Origin: RGIG2041 sp045652745
Lineage (GTDB): Bacteria; Bacillota; Clostridia; UBA1381; UMGS1253
Assembly (NCBI GenBank): GCA_045652745.1
Contig: JAZRUW010000006.1
Coordinates: 1 to 35,798, forward strand
Direction: 5' to 3'
DNA length: 35,798 nt
A program made the translations under genes and the position numbers. Under the pieces are notes generated by a model. The model made no database searches, had not been told where the DNA came from, and was given only the letters and a program-made list of their open reading frames with translations. Of the stretch, positions 22,181-30,437 are shown piece after piece. Each line of letters begins with the position of its first letter. Within the stretch, counting starts at the first letter, position 1.

Positions 22181-22617
22181 AATTTTATGCAAAATCGTTT
22201 GATGAGTTGACAAATGCCGAGTTATATGAAATACTTAAATCAAGATGCGAAGTGTTCATGCTTGAGCAAAACATCATCTGTCAGGACATGGATGATGTGG
22301 ATTATCGCAGTTTGCATTGCTTTTTTGAAGATGCAGGACGCGTGATTGCGTACCTGCGTGCGTATGTTGATGAAACCGATGACAAGGCTTATCACATCGG
22401 CAGAGTATTGACGCTGCATCGTGGCGTAGGACACGGGCGGACTTTGATGCAAAAGAGCATGGACTTGCTGTTTGCGCAAGGCGTGAACAAAATTAGTTTG
22501 CATGCACAAATGCAAGCGGTCGGGTTTTATAAAAAACTCGGGTTTACCATCGTTTCAGAGCCGTTTTTGGAAGAGGGCGTAGAACACGTGACGATGGAAT
22601 ACATGAAAGAGGCGTAA
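22177..22617 (+). CDS. GNAT-family acetyltransferase, ElaA-like
   Basis: 146 residues. The N-terminal FDELTNAELYEILKSRCEVFMLEQNIICQDMDD is typical of ElaA-type GNAT proteins. The acetyl-CoA loop is weak but present as HRGVGHGRTLM (the usual pattern is RGxGxG/A). The C-terminal QAVGFYKKLGFTIVSEPFLEEGVEH is family-like. The substrate is unknown. Its ATG overlaps the stop of the P-loop remnant, and the next gene starts 1 nt after its stop. Confidence 0.88.
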   Translation: MKFYAKSFDELTNAELYEILKSRCEVFMLEQNIICQDMDDVDYRSLHCFFEDAGRVIAYLRAYVDETDDKAYHIGRVLTLHRGVGHGRTLMQKSMDLLFAQGVNKISLHAQMQAVGFYKKLGFTIVSEPFLEEGVEHVTMEYMKEA

Positions 22618-22618
22618 T

Positions 22619-23119
22619 ATGAGCAAGGTATATTATGAAAAGAAAGCACCGATTACGACCAAAGTATATGAAGAAGACGGGCATCTGGTGATGACGGTTG
22701 CCTCGGAAGCAGACAATGTAGAAATGTTTCTTGGCTTTGAGTACGGCCCAAACGACGTAAAAGCGGCAAAATGGCTGTGGGACTTTGCACAAAAAGCAAT
22801 CTATGATGCGCCGTACAGCCTGACGGCAATTTTACAAATTGCCGCGGAGGCGGATGATGCGGACGAACCTTTGGCCGCGAGCGGAAATTGGGGCGGCGCA
22901 GAAGGGAACTTTTCGTCGCTTTTGGCTGTAGCGGGCGAACATGTCGGTTATACGCTTGAATTGCTTTCGGTCGGCACATGGGGCGAAGCGCAAATCGATT
23001 TGGGCCGTGCAGGACGCGCGAAGACCGAGCGATTGAGCGCGCTGGTAGAGCAGTTTGAACATGAATTAAAGGATATTGTTTATGTGGTAAAGCACTATTG
23101 CATAGACAACGGGATATAA
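22619..23119 (+). CDS. Uncharacterised 166-residue protein
   Basis: I do not recognise this protein. It is acidic and soluble, with no signal peptide or membrane segment. It has a beta-rich N-terminal third (VYYEKKAPITTKVYEEDGHLVMTV), an alanine-rich middle, two GNWGG/GTWGEAQ-like tryptophan-glycine motifs, and a helical C-terminus (about 130-160) ending CIDNGI. It starts 1 nt after the acetyltransferase stop and ends 17 nt before the glycerate kinase ATG, so it is probably co-transcribed with both. Codon use matches its neighbours. Confidence 0.8.
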   Translation: MSKVYYEKKAPITTKVYEEDGHLVMTVASEADNVEMFLGFEYGPNDVKAAKWLWDFAQKAIYDAPYSLTAILQIAAEADDADEPLAASGNWGGAEGNFSSLLAVAGEHVGYTLELLSVGTWGEAQIDLGRAGRAKTERLSALVEQFEHELKDIVYVVKHYCIDNGI

Positions 23120-23136
23120 AAGGGGGGAAAACTACA

Positions 23137-24282
23137 ATGAAAGTTACAGTAGCAATTGACTCTTTTAAAGGTAGTCTTTCGACCTTTCAAGCGGGTGCGG
23201 CGATTGCAGAGGGTGTACGCCGTGTATATCCTGAGGCCGAGGTGTATATTTCGCCTTTGGCGGACGGCGGTGAAGGTACGGTAGAAGCAATCGTAGCGGC
23301 AACCGGCGGCGAAATGCGTACGGTAACGGTGACGGGTCCGCTCGGCAAGCCGATTTCGGGCAGTTACGGCTACATTCCGAAGACGAAGACGGCGGTGCTC
23401 GAAATGTCCGCGGCAGCCGGCATTACATTGGTGACACCGGAGGAGAGAAATCCTTTGTATACAACCACTTACGGCGTGGGCGAGATGATTGCAGATGCAA
23501 TTGCAAACGGCTGCAGAAAGTTTGTTGTCGGCATTGGCGGCAGTGCGACCAATGACGGTGGTATCGGCATGTTGCAGGCACTCGGCTTTGCGTTTTTGGA
23601 TGCGCAAGGCAAGCCGGTGGCACTCGGCGGGCGCGGTCTTCGTGATATTGAAACCATCCGTACGGACAAGGCGCTTGCAGAGTTAAAGGAATGTGAATTC
23701 TGCGTGGCTTGCGATGTGACGAATGTACTTTGCGGCGAGCTTGGTTGCAGTGCGGTGTACGGCCCGCAAAAGGGTGCAACGCCTGAGATGATTGCTCAGA
23801 TGGACGCTTGGCTTGCGCGCTATGCCGAGCTGACCAAAGCTGTTTTGCCTAAGGCAGATGCGATGCAGGCAGGTACAGGTGCGGCTGGCGGCATGGGTTT
23901 TGCGCTGTTGTCCTATCTGAATGCAACACTTTCTTCGGGCGTGGATTTGGTGATTCGCGAAACCGGTCTGGAAGCGCATATTCCGGAGGCGGATTTTGTC
24001 ATTACGGGTGAGGGCAGACTTGACGGACAGTCTTATATGGGCAAAGCGCCGATTGGTGTGGCGAAACTTGCAAAGAAATATCAAAAGCCGGTGCTGGCAT
24101 TTTCCGGTTGCGTGACCGCGGATGCGGTTGGTTGCAATGCGCACGGCATTGATGCCTTTTTTCCGATTTTAAGAAAACCGTGTACGCTGGAAGAAGCAAT
24201 GGATATAACCAATGCGGCCGCAAACTTGTCCGATACGGTTCAGCAGGCATTTTGTCTGATCCGCGCGATGAAAAAGGCATAA
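23137..24282 (+). CDS. Glycerate 2-kinase
   Basis: 381 residues, GlxK/GarK-type. It phosphorylates glycerate to 2-phosphoglycerate with ATP and feeds lower glycolysis. It begins MKVTVAIDSFKGSLSTFQAG and has PLADGGEGTVEA (about 41-52), the nucleotide-site GIGGSATNDGGIGMLQALG (about 135-153), ACDVTN, and VITGEGRLDGQSYMGKAP. ATG 23137 follows AAAAGGGGGG at good spacing. The downstream promoter at 24298 begins 16 nt after its stop. A GntP-type permease upstream could supply the substrate. Confidence 0.94.
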   Translation: MKVTVAIDSFKGSLSTFQAGAAIAEGVRRVYPEAEVYISPLADGGEGTVEAIVAATGGEMRTVTVTGPLGKPISGSYGYIPKTKTAVLEMSAAAGITLVTPEERNPLYTTTYGVGEMIADAIANGCRKFVVGIGGSATNDGGIGMLQALGFAFLDAQGKPVALGGRGLRDIETIRTDKALAELKECEFCVACDVTNVLCGELGCSAVYGPQKGATPEMIAQMDAWLARYAELTKAVLPKADAMQAGTGAAGGMGFALLSYLNATLSSGVDLVIRETGLEAHIPEADFVITGEGRLDGQSYMGKAPIGVAKLAKKYQKPVLAFSGCVTADAVGCNAHGIDAFFPILRKPCTLEEAMDITNAAANLSDTVQQAFCLIRAMKKA

Positions 24283-24297
24283 TTTTTGATTTTTTAC

Positions 24298-24326
24298 TTG
24301 ACAAATCCCCGATTGGGCGTTAAAAT
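24298..24326 (+). promoter_or_regulatory. Promoter of riboswitch-ATPase unit
   Basis: TTGACA (24298-24303), 17 nt, TAAAAT (24321-24326). Transcription would start just before the aptamer. Confidence 0.85.
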
Positions 24327-24330
24327 ACAC

Positions 24331-24427
24331 ACAAGTAAGGGAGTAGTCAGCATGTGTATACGTGCGATAAAGTCAACAGCAAGTGGTTTATCCTCTGGCT
24401 TTATATCAAATGACAAGACTTATCTGC
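24331..24427 (+). promoter_or_regulatory. yybP-ykoY manganese riboswitch aptamer
   Basis: The features of the Mn2+-sensing yybP-ykoY family are present: GGGAGTAG after the 5' P1 strand (GTAAG), a variable hairpin, CCTCTGG, TTTATATCAAATGACAAGAC, and the 3' P1 strand CTTAT. Manganese binding would favour P1 and free the downstream gene. The 3' P1 strand is shared with the terminator stem that follows. The downstream P-type ATPase is a known kind of target. Confidence 0.85.
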
Positions 24428-24452
24428 AAAAAAGGCAGGTAAGTCTTTTTAA
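24415..24452 (+). terminator. Riboswitch expression-platform terminator
   Basis: Stem AAGACTTATCTGC/GCAGGTAAGTCTT with one G-U pair, then TTTTTAATTT. Its 5' arm overlaps the 3' P1 strand of the aptamer, giving mutually exclusive structures: a transcriptional ON switch with metal. Confidence 0.88.
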
Positions 24453-24501
24453 TTTATAATTTACTTGCATATACTAAGAGAAATGAAAGGAAGTAGAGAA
24501 C

Positions 24502-27138
24502 GTGAAAGAGTATCTGGTAAGTACAGACGACGTGCTTGCGGCGCAGGCGGTCGGTGAAAACGGCCTGAGCGAACAGGAAGCACAGAAGCGTCTGGAAAAG
24601 CATGGCGCAAACAAGTTGCGTGAGGGCAGAAAGGTGACCGTGATTGAACGGTTTTTAAAAGAACTTTCCGACCCGATGATTTTAATTTTGATTGCGGCGG
24701 CTATCGTGTCGGGCATCACTGCCGTTTATTCGGGTGAGTCTTTGGCGGATGTTGTGATTATTTTAGCCGTTGTCATCATCAATGCCGTACTCGGTGTACT
24801 GCAGGAGAGTAAGGCGGAAAAGGCAATTGCCGCCCTGCAGGAGATTGCGGCGGCGACGAGCAAGGTCATTCGCGACGGACAGCTGCGTATTGTAAAAAGC
24901 GAAAACCTCGTTCCGGGCGACATTATCGTTTTGGAAGCCGGCGATGCCGTGCCGGCAGATGCGCGCATCATTGAAAATGCCAGCATGAAAGCTGAAGAAG
25001 CGGCACTGACGGGCGAATCGGTTCCGGTCAATAAGACAGCAGAAGTGCTCGATGCACAAGGCGCGGCAGATGTGCCGCTCGGTGACCGTAAAAATATGGT
25101 TTATATGGGCAGCACGATTGTATACGGCCGAGGCAGAGCGGTGATTACGGCGACGGGTATGGATACCGAAATGGGTAAGATTGCCGAGGCGCTTGTGAGC
25201 GCAAAGGATGAAGAAACGCCGCTGCAGAAAAAACTCGGTCAGCTCAGCAAGATTTTGAGTTTCCTTGTATTGGGCATCTGCCTGTTCATTTTTGCGTTGG
25301 ATATTATCCGCCTGTATCCGTCGTTTACCGGTGAAGCGCTGTTGGATACCTTTATGGTGGCAGTCAGTCTTGCGGTAGCGGCCATTCCGGAAGGTCTGGC
25401 GGCGGTGGTAACGATTGTGCTTTCCATCGGGGTGACCAACATGTCCAAGCGCAGCGCCGTTATCCGTAAACTGACGGCCGTAGAAACGCTTGGTTGTACG
25501 CAGATTATCTGCTCGGATAAAACCGGTACGCTGACACAGAACAAAATGACGGTTGTAAAGCACGCCGGCGCAGACACAGAAAAACTTGTGCTGGCGATGG
25601 CGCTGTGCAGCGATGCACAGGTCGGGGATGCCAACGAAGCGGTCGGTGAGCCGACGGAGTGTGCACTCGTCAATGATGCAACCAAGATGGGCATGGACAA
25701 AAATGTGTTTGGCAAGCAATATCCGCGTGTCGGGGAAGCGCCGTTTGATTCGGTGCGCAAGATGATGTCTACCGTGCACCAGTTGCCGGACGGCGGCTTT
25801 GTCCAGTACACCAAAGGTGCACCGGATGAGGTGCTCAAGCGTTGTACAACCTATTGGGACGGCGCGCAGGTGCTGGAAATGACCGATGAAGTGCGCGCAC
25901 AGATTTTGGCGGAAAATAAAGGTTTTGCCGATAACGCACTTCGTGTACTCTGCGCGGCAATGCGCAGTTATGATGTAATGCCGGAGAATACCGAAGCGGA
26001 GGCTCTGGAACAAGAGCTTTGCTACATCGGCCTTTCGGGTATGATTGACCCGGTACGTCCGGAAGTTGTTTTGGCAATTGAAAAATGCCGTGCGGCAGGT
26101 ATCCGTCCGGTGATGATTACCGGTGACCATATTGATACAGCTGTGGCCATTGCTAAGGATTTGGGTATTTTGGAAAGCGCGGAAGGTGCAATCACCGGCG
26201 CGCAGCTTGACAGCATCAGCGATGAACAGCTTCTGGAAAATATTGAGCGTTACAATGTCTATGCCCGTGTGCAGCCGGAGCATAAGGTGCGTATTGTCAA
26301 GGCTTGGCGCGCCAAAGGCAAGATTACGGCCATGACCGGTGACGGTGTAAACGACGCGCCGTCGATTAAAATTGCCGACATCGGTGTCGGTATGGGTATT
26401 ACCGGTACAGACGTTACCAAAAATGTTGCCGATATGGTCCTGGCAGACGATAACTTTGCCACAATCGTTTCTGCGGTAGAGGAAGGCAGACGTATTTATG
26501 ACAATATCCGCAAAGCGGTACAGTTCTTGCTTTCGTCTAATCTTGCAGAGGTGCTTTCCATCTTTTTCTCCACGTTGATGGGCTTTACCATTTTAAAGCC
26601 GGCACACCTTTTGTGGATTAACCTGATTACGGACTGTTTCCCGGCACTTGCACTCGGCATGGAAAAAAGCGAGCAGGATATCATGATGCGTGCACCGCGT
26701 GATTCTAAAGAAGGTATCTTCGCAGGCGGTCTCGGCTTTGACGTTGCGTTTCAGGGTTGCCTTGTAACGGTGATGACACTTGCATCCTACTTTATCGGCC
26801 ACTTCATGGAGTCCGGCAGATGGGAAGCGGTGGACAGTTCCCATGGTATGACCATGGCATTTCTCACGCTGTCCATGATTGAGATTTTCCATTCGTTTAA
26901 CATGCGTTCGCGTCGCGGCAGTGTGTTTAAAATGCAAAGCCACAATGTATATCTCTGGGGCGCGATGGTGCTTTCATTTGTTTGTACGACAGCGGTGATT
27001 TATATTCCGTTTTTGTCGCAGGCATTCGGATTTGAGCACATTTCGCTTGCGGAATATGCGGTTTCCATGGGAATTGCACTTTTGATTATCCCGGTTATGG
27101 AAGCGGTAAAATGGTTGCAGAGAACATTTAGCAAATAA
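24502..27138 (+). CDS. P2A-type cation ATPase (Ca2+/Mn2+ exporter)
   Basis: 878 residues, complete SERCA/PacL-like pump. The N-terminal cation-ATPase domain is followed by TGES (170-173, actuator), DKTGT (phosphorylated Asp339), and TGDGVNDAP (612-620). Ion-binding residues are in place: IPEGLA in M4, SSNLAEV in M5 and NLITD in M6, corresponding to sites I and II of SERCA. It moves Ca2+ or Mn2+ out of the cytosol at the cost of ATP. The manganese riboswitch points to Mn2+ efflux as the physiological job. The start is GTG at 24502 with AAAGGAAG about 10 nt upstream. The gene ends at an unusual terminator that overlaps the next promoter. Confidence 0.95.
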   Translation: MKEYLVSTDDVLAAQAVGENGLSEQEAQKRLEKHGANKLREGRKVTVIERFLKELSDPMILILIAAAIVSGITAVYSGESLADVVIILAVVIINAVLGVLQESKAEKAIAALQEIAAATSKVIRDGQLRIVKSENLVPGDIIVLEAGDAVPADARIIENASMKAEEAALTGESVPVNKTAEVLDAQGAADVPLGDRKNMVYMGSTIVYGRGRAVITATGMDTEMGKIAEALVSAKDEETPLQKKLGQLSKILSFLVLGICLFIFALDIIRLYPSFTGEALLDTFMVAVSLAVAAIPEGLAAVVTIVLSIGVTNMSKRSAVIRKLTAVETLGCTQIICSDKTGTLTQNKMTVVKHAGADTEKLVLAMALCSDAQVGDANEAVGEPTECALVNDATKMGMDKNVFGKQYPRVGEAPFDSVRKMMSTVHQLPDGGFVQYTKGAPDEVLKRCTTYWDGAQVLEMTDEVRAQILAENKGFADNALRVLCAAMRSYDVMPENTEAEALEQELCYIGLSGMIDPVRPEVVLAIEKCRAAGIRPVMITGDHIDTAVAIAKDLGILESAEGAITGAQLDSISDEQLLENIERYNVYARVQPEHKVRIVKAWRAKGKITAMTGDGVNDAPSIKIADIGVGMGITGTDVTKNVADMVLADDNFATIVSAVEEGRRIYDNIRKAVQFLLSSNLAEVLSIFFSTLMGFTILKPAHLLWINLITDCFPALALGMEKSEQDIMMRAPRDSKEGIFAGGLGFDVAFQGCLVTVMTLASYFIGHFMESGRWEAVDSSHGMTMAFLTLSMIEIFHSFNMRSRRGSVFKMQSHNVYLWGAMVLSFVCTTAVIYIPFLSQAFGFEHISLAEYAVSMGIALLIIPVMEAVKWLQRTFSK

Positions 27139-27139
27139 G

Positions 27140-27169
27140 TTGACAGATAAGTCTCCCTTGGTATAAAAT
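27140..27169 (+). promoter_or_regulatory. Promoter embedded in terminator hairpin
   Basis: TTGACA (27140-27145) and TATAAA (27162-27167, 16-nt spacer; or TAAAAT 27164-27169, 18-nt). The -35/-10 spacer contains the 5' arm of the terminator stem, so transcripts from this promoter lack that arm. Confidence 0.7.
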
Positions 27170-27206
27170 GGTGGTAGTAACCATCTACATCAAGGGAGGC
27201 TTTTTT
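27151..27206 (+). terminator. Terminator after cation ATPase, includes next gene's SD
   Basis: A 10-bp stem (27151-27160 with 27191-27200) with GTAG/CTAC pairing inside the loop, then TTTTTT (27201-27206). The 3' arm AAGGGAGG is also the SD of the gene starting at 27208, which begins 2 nt after the T-tract. Confidence 0.75.
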
Positions 27207-27207
27207 A

Positions 27208-28662
27208 ATGAAGAAATGGATTTGTATTTTACTGAGCGCGGTTTTGTTGCTTTCCGGCACGTTTGCGTCCGCGGCCGGGTTGGATTTTTTAACGGACAAC
27301 TCGCTTTTGACGTATAGCGCAACGCAGGAGATTTCCACGGAGTTTGAAATTGCGCCGGAACTGCTGGAAGAACTCACTTATACGCTTTCCGAGTCGGAAT
27401 TCGGTGCAATGTTTGACCTTCCGCTGATGTTGGAGGGTATTTTAAATCAGAAGCAGACGGCGAAAGTCGCCGTAAAGATTCGTGAGGATTTTAAGCGCAT
27501 CGAAATGAGTCTGGAAACGGAAGCCAGAAAAGATGTTTGCATCAATTCAAATTTGGATGTGCAGGTGCAGGGCCGCACGGGTATTTGGTTGGATATGGAT
27601 TTGACAGATGCGGCAAATCCGAAACTTTTGGTAATTTCTTCTTCGCCGACAGCGCCGAAGTATATGGTAATTGATGTGTTTGCAATTCTGGAGGTAGCCG
27701 GCTCCGAGGAAGACAAGCAGTTGGTTTCCGGCCTTTTGCAGATGATATATAACCAAGAAGCTATGCAAAAACTGATGCAACGCAATCGCGAACTGATTGA
27801 GCAGTACGCAACGGTAGATGTTGCATATCGAAGCTGCACGGTTCATTTTGACAGCGAGAATTTCAGCCGTTACATTTCCGAACTTTACTGTGAGGTTGTG
27901 GACTGGTTTGTGCCGCTGGAGGTAATCACACCGGCCGAGGCGGATGAAATTAAAATTCAGACGTTGACGATTGCACCGCAGATTTCTTTGCTCGGCGAGG
28001 ACGGCTATACGATGCAGGTAAGCTTCAACGGCGCAAAAGCCGTACAAAAGGTTACAACGCAAATGGATGTAGACATCTGTCTGCGCGACATTTTTTCTGT
28101 GTTAGACCCGACGGGCGAGAGCTGGGTGTTAGACGGTGAGGGCAGAATCGCTGCAACGGTTTGCGAGGAAATGAAACTGAATGCCTGGGGGAAAAGCGTT
28201 TCGGTTAAGTACCCGATGCTGACTGCGGAAAATTCGGTATCCTATTCGGATTTGCTTGCACAGCAGATGGCGGCAGAGGAAGAAGAAATAGACTATCCGT
28301 ACTACTATATTTCCGTTGCTACTTTGGCGCTTCCTATGATTGATGGTCAGTATTATGTGCCGCTGCGCGCAACATTTGAAGCAGCCTATGACGACCAGTT
28401 CGAAATTGATTTTACCGACGATGGCACGATTACGATTACGAGTCCGTGGTTTGATACGATTACTACGCGTATCGGTGCAACCACCGCTACTGTAAACGGC
28501 GAGGAAATCCAAGTCGGTGAGGTCATCTTGCATGCAGGTCATACTACTTACGTCAATCGCAGATTCTTTGAACGTATCTTCGGCTGGCAGTTGGTGTATC
28601 TCGGCTACGACCTGCCGTGGAGTGAATACTATTATGATTTTATAACAAAAACGTTAGATTAA
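27208..28662 (+). CDS. Secreted protein with C-terminal stalk-like (Cu-amine-oxidase N-terminal type) domain
   Basis: 484 residues. A signal peptide (about 1-23, KKW then a hydrophobic core ending FASAA) indicates export. The large N-terminal part (about 24-370) is unrecognised: acidic, rich in alternating beta-type stretches. The C-terminal part (about 370-470) resembles the stalk domain (copper amine oxidase N-terminal type) common in clostridial surface proteins: QYYVPLRATFEAAYD, TITITSPWFDT, TTATVNGEEIQVG and TYVNRRFFERIFGW. No anchor or catalytic motif is seen. Its promoter and SD are carved out of the terminator of the cation-ATPase gene, so a link with that pump is only positional. Confidence 0.8.
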   Translation: MKKWICILLSAVLLLSGTFASAAGLDFLTDNSLLTYSATQEISTEFEIAPELLEELTYTLSESEFGAMFDLPLMLEGILNQKQTAKVAVKIREDFKRIEMSLETEARKDVCINSNLDVQVQGRTGIWLDMDLTDAANPKLLVISSSPTAPKYMVIDVFAILEVAGSEEDKQLVSGLLQMIYNQEAMQKLMQRNRELIEQYATVDVAYRSCTVHFDSENFSRYISELYCEVVDWFVPLEVITPAEADEIKIQTLTIAPQISLLGEDGYTMQVSFNGAKAVQKVTTQMDVDICLRDIFSVLDPTGESWVLDGEGRIAATVCEEMKLNAWGKSVSVKYPMLTAENSVSYSDLLAQQMAAEEEEIDYPYYYISVATLALPMIDGQYYVPLRATFEAAYDDQFEIDFTDDGTITITSPWFDTITTRIGATTATVNGEEIQVGEVILHAGHTTYVNRRFFERIFGWQLVYLGYDLPWSEYYYDFITKTLD

Positions 28663-28665
28663 AGA

Positions 28666-28722
28666 AAAAAGACCATCTTGGGCGAGTGTTCTTAAGCACA
28701 TTCGCCCAAGGATGGTCTTTTC
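28666..28722. terminator. Bidirectional terminator between secreted-protein gene and murC
   Basis: A long near-perfect stem, AAAAGACCATCTTGGGCGA with TCGCCCAAGGATGGTCTTTT, has T-tracts on both strands. It serves two convergent genes. Confidence 0.92.
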
Positions 28723-28732
28723 GTTTATCGTT

Positions 28733-30112
28733 TTATTTCAACAATGCTTCGCCGACTGCATAAATGTTGCCTGCGCCCATGGTGATAAAAATATCGCCCG
28801 GTTGCAGTTTTTCTTTCAGCAGAGCAGTTGCGGCATCAAATCCGCCCTCCGCGTAACTTGCATTCACGCCGTTTTTTTGTAGTTTTTCTGCGAGATTGCG
28901 CGCGTGGATTAAACCGGTATCTTTTTCGCGCGCGGCATAGATGTCAAACACAAGCACTTCGTCTGCGTTATAAAACGCTTCGGAAAATTCATGAAGTAAT
29001 GTATAGGTGCGTGTATAGGTGTGCGGCTGAAAAGCAACGATTACACGCCCTTCGGCAATTTGTTTTGCCGCTTCCAGCGTACATTTGATTTCCGTTGGGT
29101 GGTGTGCATAGTCGTCCACAACCAGTGCGCCGCCAAACTCACCTTTCTTTTCAAAACGGCGATGTACCATCGTGAAGCTTTCTACGCCGCGTTTGACGGT
29201 TTGCGCATCGATGCCCATTGCCTTAGCGATGGCAAAACAGGCAAGCGCGTTTAACAGATTATGCTTTCCGGCAACCTGTAACTGTACGCAAAGCGTACCT
29301 TCATCCGTTTCAATTTCAAAGCAGTTACAGTTGTTCTTGGTATATACCGCCGTCGGATGCACATCGTTTTTTGTATCTATACCGTAGGTGATGCAGGTGG
29401 CTTCGGTTTCGTTTACACATTCCATCGTATTTTCGTCGTCGCCGCAGGCGATAACGAAGCCGTCTTTGCCGGGCAGAGCGGCATAGGCTTTAAAGGTTTG
29501 CTTGATATGCTCCAAATCTTTAAAGTAATCCAAATGGTCTGCATCCACATTGGTAATCAAAGCGTATTTCGGAAAAAACTCCAGAAAAGAACTGTGGTAC
29601 TCGCAAGCCTCGGTCAAAAAATAATTGCTTTTGCCCAAGCGGTAGTTTCCGCCGATGGCATCGAGTTCGCCGCCGATTAAAATGGTCGGGTCACAGTCAT
29701 GTGCGAGCAAAACGTGCGACATCATAGATGTGGTTGTGGTTTTACCATGCGTGCCGGCAATGCATACGCAGTCGGAAAAATTGCGCATTACGCCGCCTAA
29801 AAAGACAGAGCGTTCCATATTGCGGATGCCGTTTTCACGCGCATACACCAGCTCCGGATTGTCCGCGCGGATGGCCGCGGTGTACACCACCAAATCCGCA
29901 CCGATACAGTTTTGCGCATCGTGGCCCTTGTAAATGGTAGCGCCGGCCTGCGCAAGTTTGGAAAGAATCGGCGATGTGCCTGCATCCGAACCGGTCACGC
30001 GGTAGCCTTCTATGAGGCAAATGTGTGCAAGACCGCTCATGCTGATGCCGCCGATGCCGATAAAGTGTATATGTGCATTTTTATTTAACTGTTCCATATG
30101 AAAATCATTCAT
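28733..30112 (-). CDS. murC: UDP-N-acetylmuramate--L-alanine ligase (MurC)
   Basis: 459 residues from ATG 30112. MurC adds L-Ala to UDP-MurNAc with ATP, the first peptide step of peptidoglycan synthesis. The N-terminal Rossmann motif HFIGIGGISMSGLA is followed by the ATP loop AGTHGKTTTTSM (about 119-130), EACEYHSSFL, TNVDADHLDYF, and HHPTEIKCTLEA. ATG 30121 is possible, but GGGAG lies only 2 nt upstream of it and 11 nt upstream of 30112. It is transcribed leftward alone, convergent with the secreted-protein gene. Confidence 0.97.
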   Translation of the reverse strand: MNDFHMEQLNKNAHIHFIGIGGISMSGLAHICLIEGYRVTGSDAGTSPILSKLAQAGATIYKGHDAQNCIGADLVVYTAAIRADNPELVYARENGIRNMERSVFLGGVMRNFSDCVCIAGTHGKTTTTSMMSHVLLAHDCDPTILIGGELDAIGGNYRLGKSNYFLTEACEYHSSFLEFFPKYALITNVDADHLDYFKDLEHIKQTFKAYAALPGKDGFVIACGDDENTMECVNETEATCITYGIDTKNDVHPTAVYTKNNCNCFEIETDEGTLCVQLQVAGKHNLLNALACFAIAKAMGIDAQTVKRGVESFTMVHRRFEKKGEFGGALVVDDYAHHPTEIKCTLEAAKQIAEGRVIVAFQPHTYTRTYTLLHEFSEAFYNADEVLVFDIYAAREKDTGLIHARNLAEKLQKNGVNASYAEGGFDAATALLKEKLQPGDIFITMGAGNIYAVGEALLK

Positions 30113-30153
30113 GGTTTGCATAACTCCCGTAGTCTTACATATTCATATATCTT

Positions 30154-30182
30154 ATTATATAACAAAAGACAAAAAAATGAAA
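30154..30182 (-). promoter_or_regulatory. Promoter of murC
   Basis: Leftward -10 TATAAT (30154-30159), 17-nt T-rich spacer and a weak -35 TTTCAT (30177-30182). It lies about 35 nt from the start codon. Confidence 0.5.
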
Positions 30183-30349
30183 CATATTTTTTTGAAAAAG
30201 AGAGATAATTTTAATGAAAGGCTGTTGAACATTGAGTGATTGTGCTAATATTACAAAAACCACATTGGTCATATGTTAAAAGTGCACAATTATTATGCCG
30301 AAAATTGTCGAATTATGTGAAAATGTATAGTTAAATTGACAAGAAAGTA

Positions 30350-30378
30350 TTGACTTTATTTGGAAAGTATGAGATAGT
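30350..30378 (+). promoter_or_regulatory. Candidate promoter of spoVG
   Basis: TTGACT (30350-30355), 17 nt, GATAGT (30373-30378), about 55 nt before the GTG start. The -10 is weak. In Bacillus spoVG depends on sigma-H, and I could not place a clear sigma-H site. The rest of the 316-nt gap (30122-30437) is AT-rich with no other clear element. Confidence 0.35.
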
Positions 30379-30437
30379 GATTGTGTAATAACATGGCAGA
30401 TGTGTGCGAAAATGTCTGTCGCAGGGAGGTGAATATC

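Noticed and set aside
24763..26283. Open frame of 506 codons on the minus strand opposite the cation ATPase
   Set aside because: It is a frame shadow of a clearly conserved P-type ATPase, with no family resemblance and no start signals.
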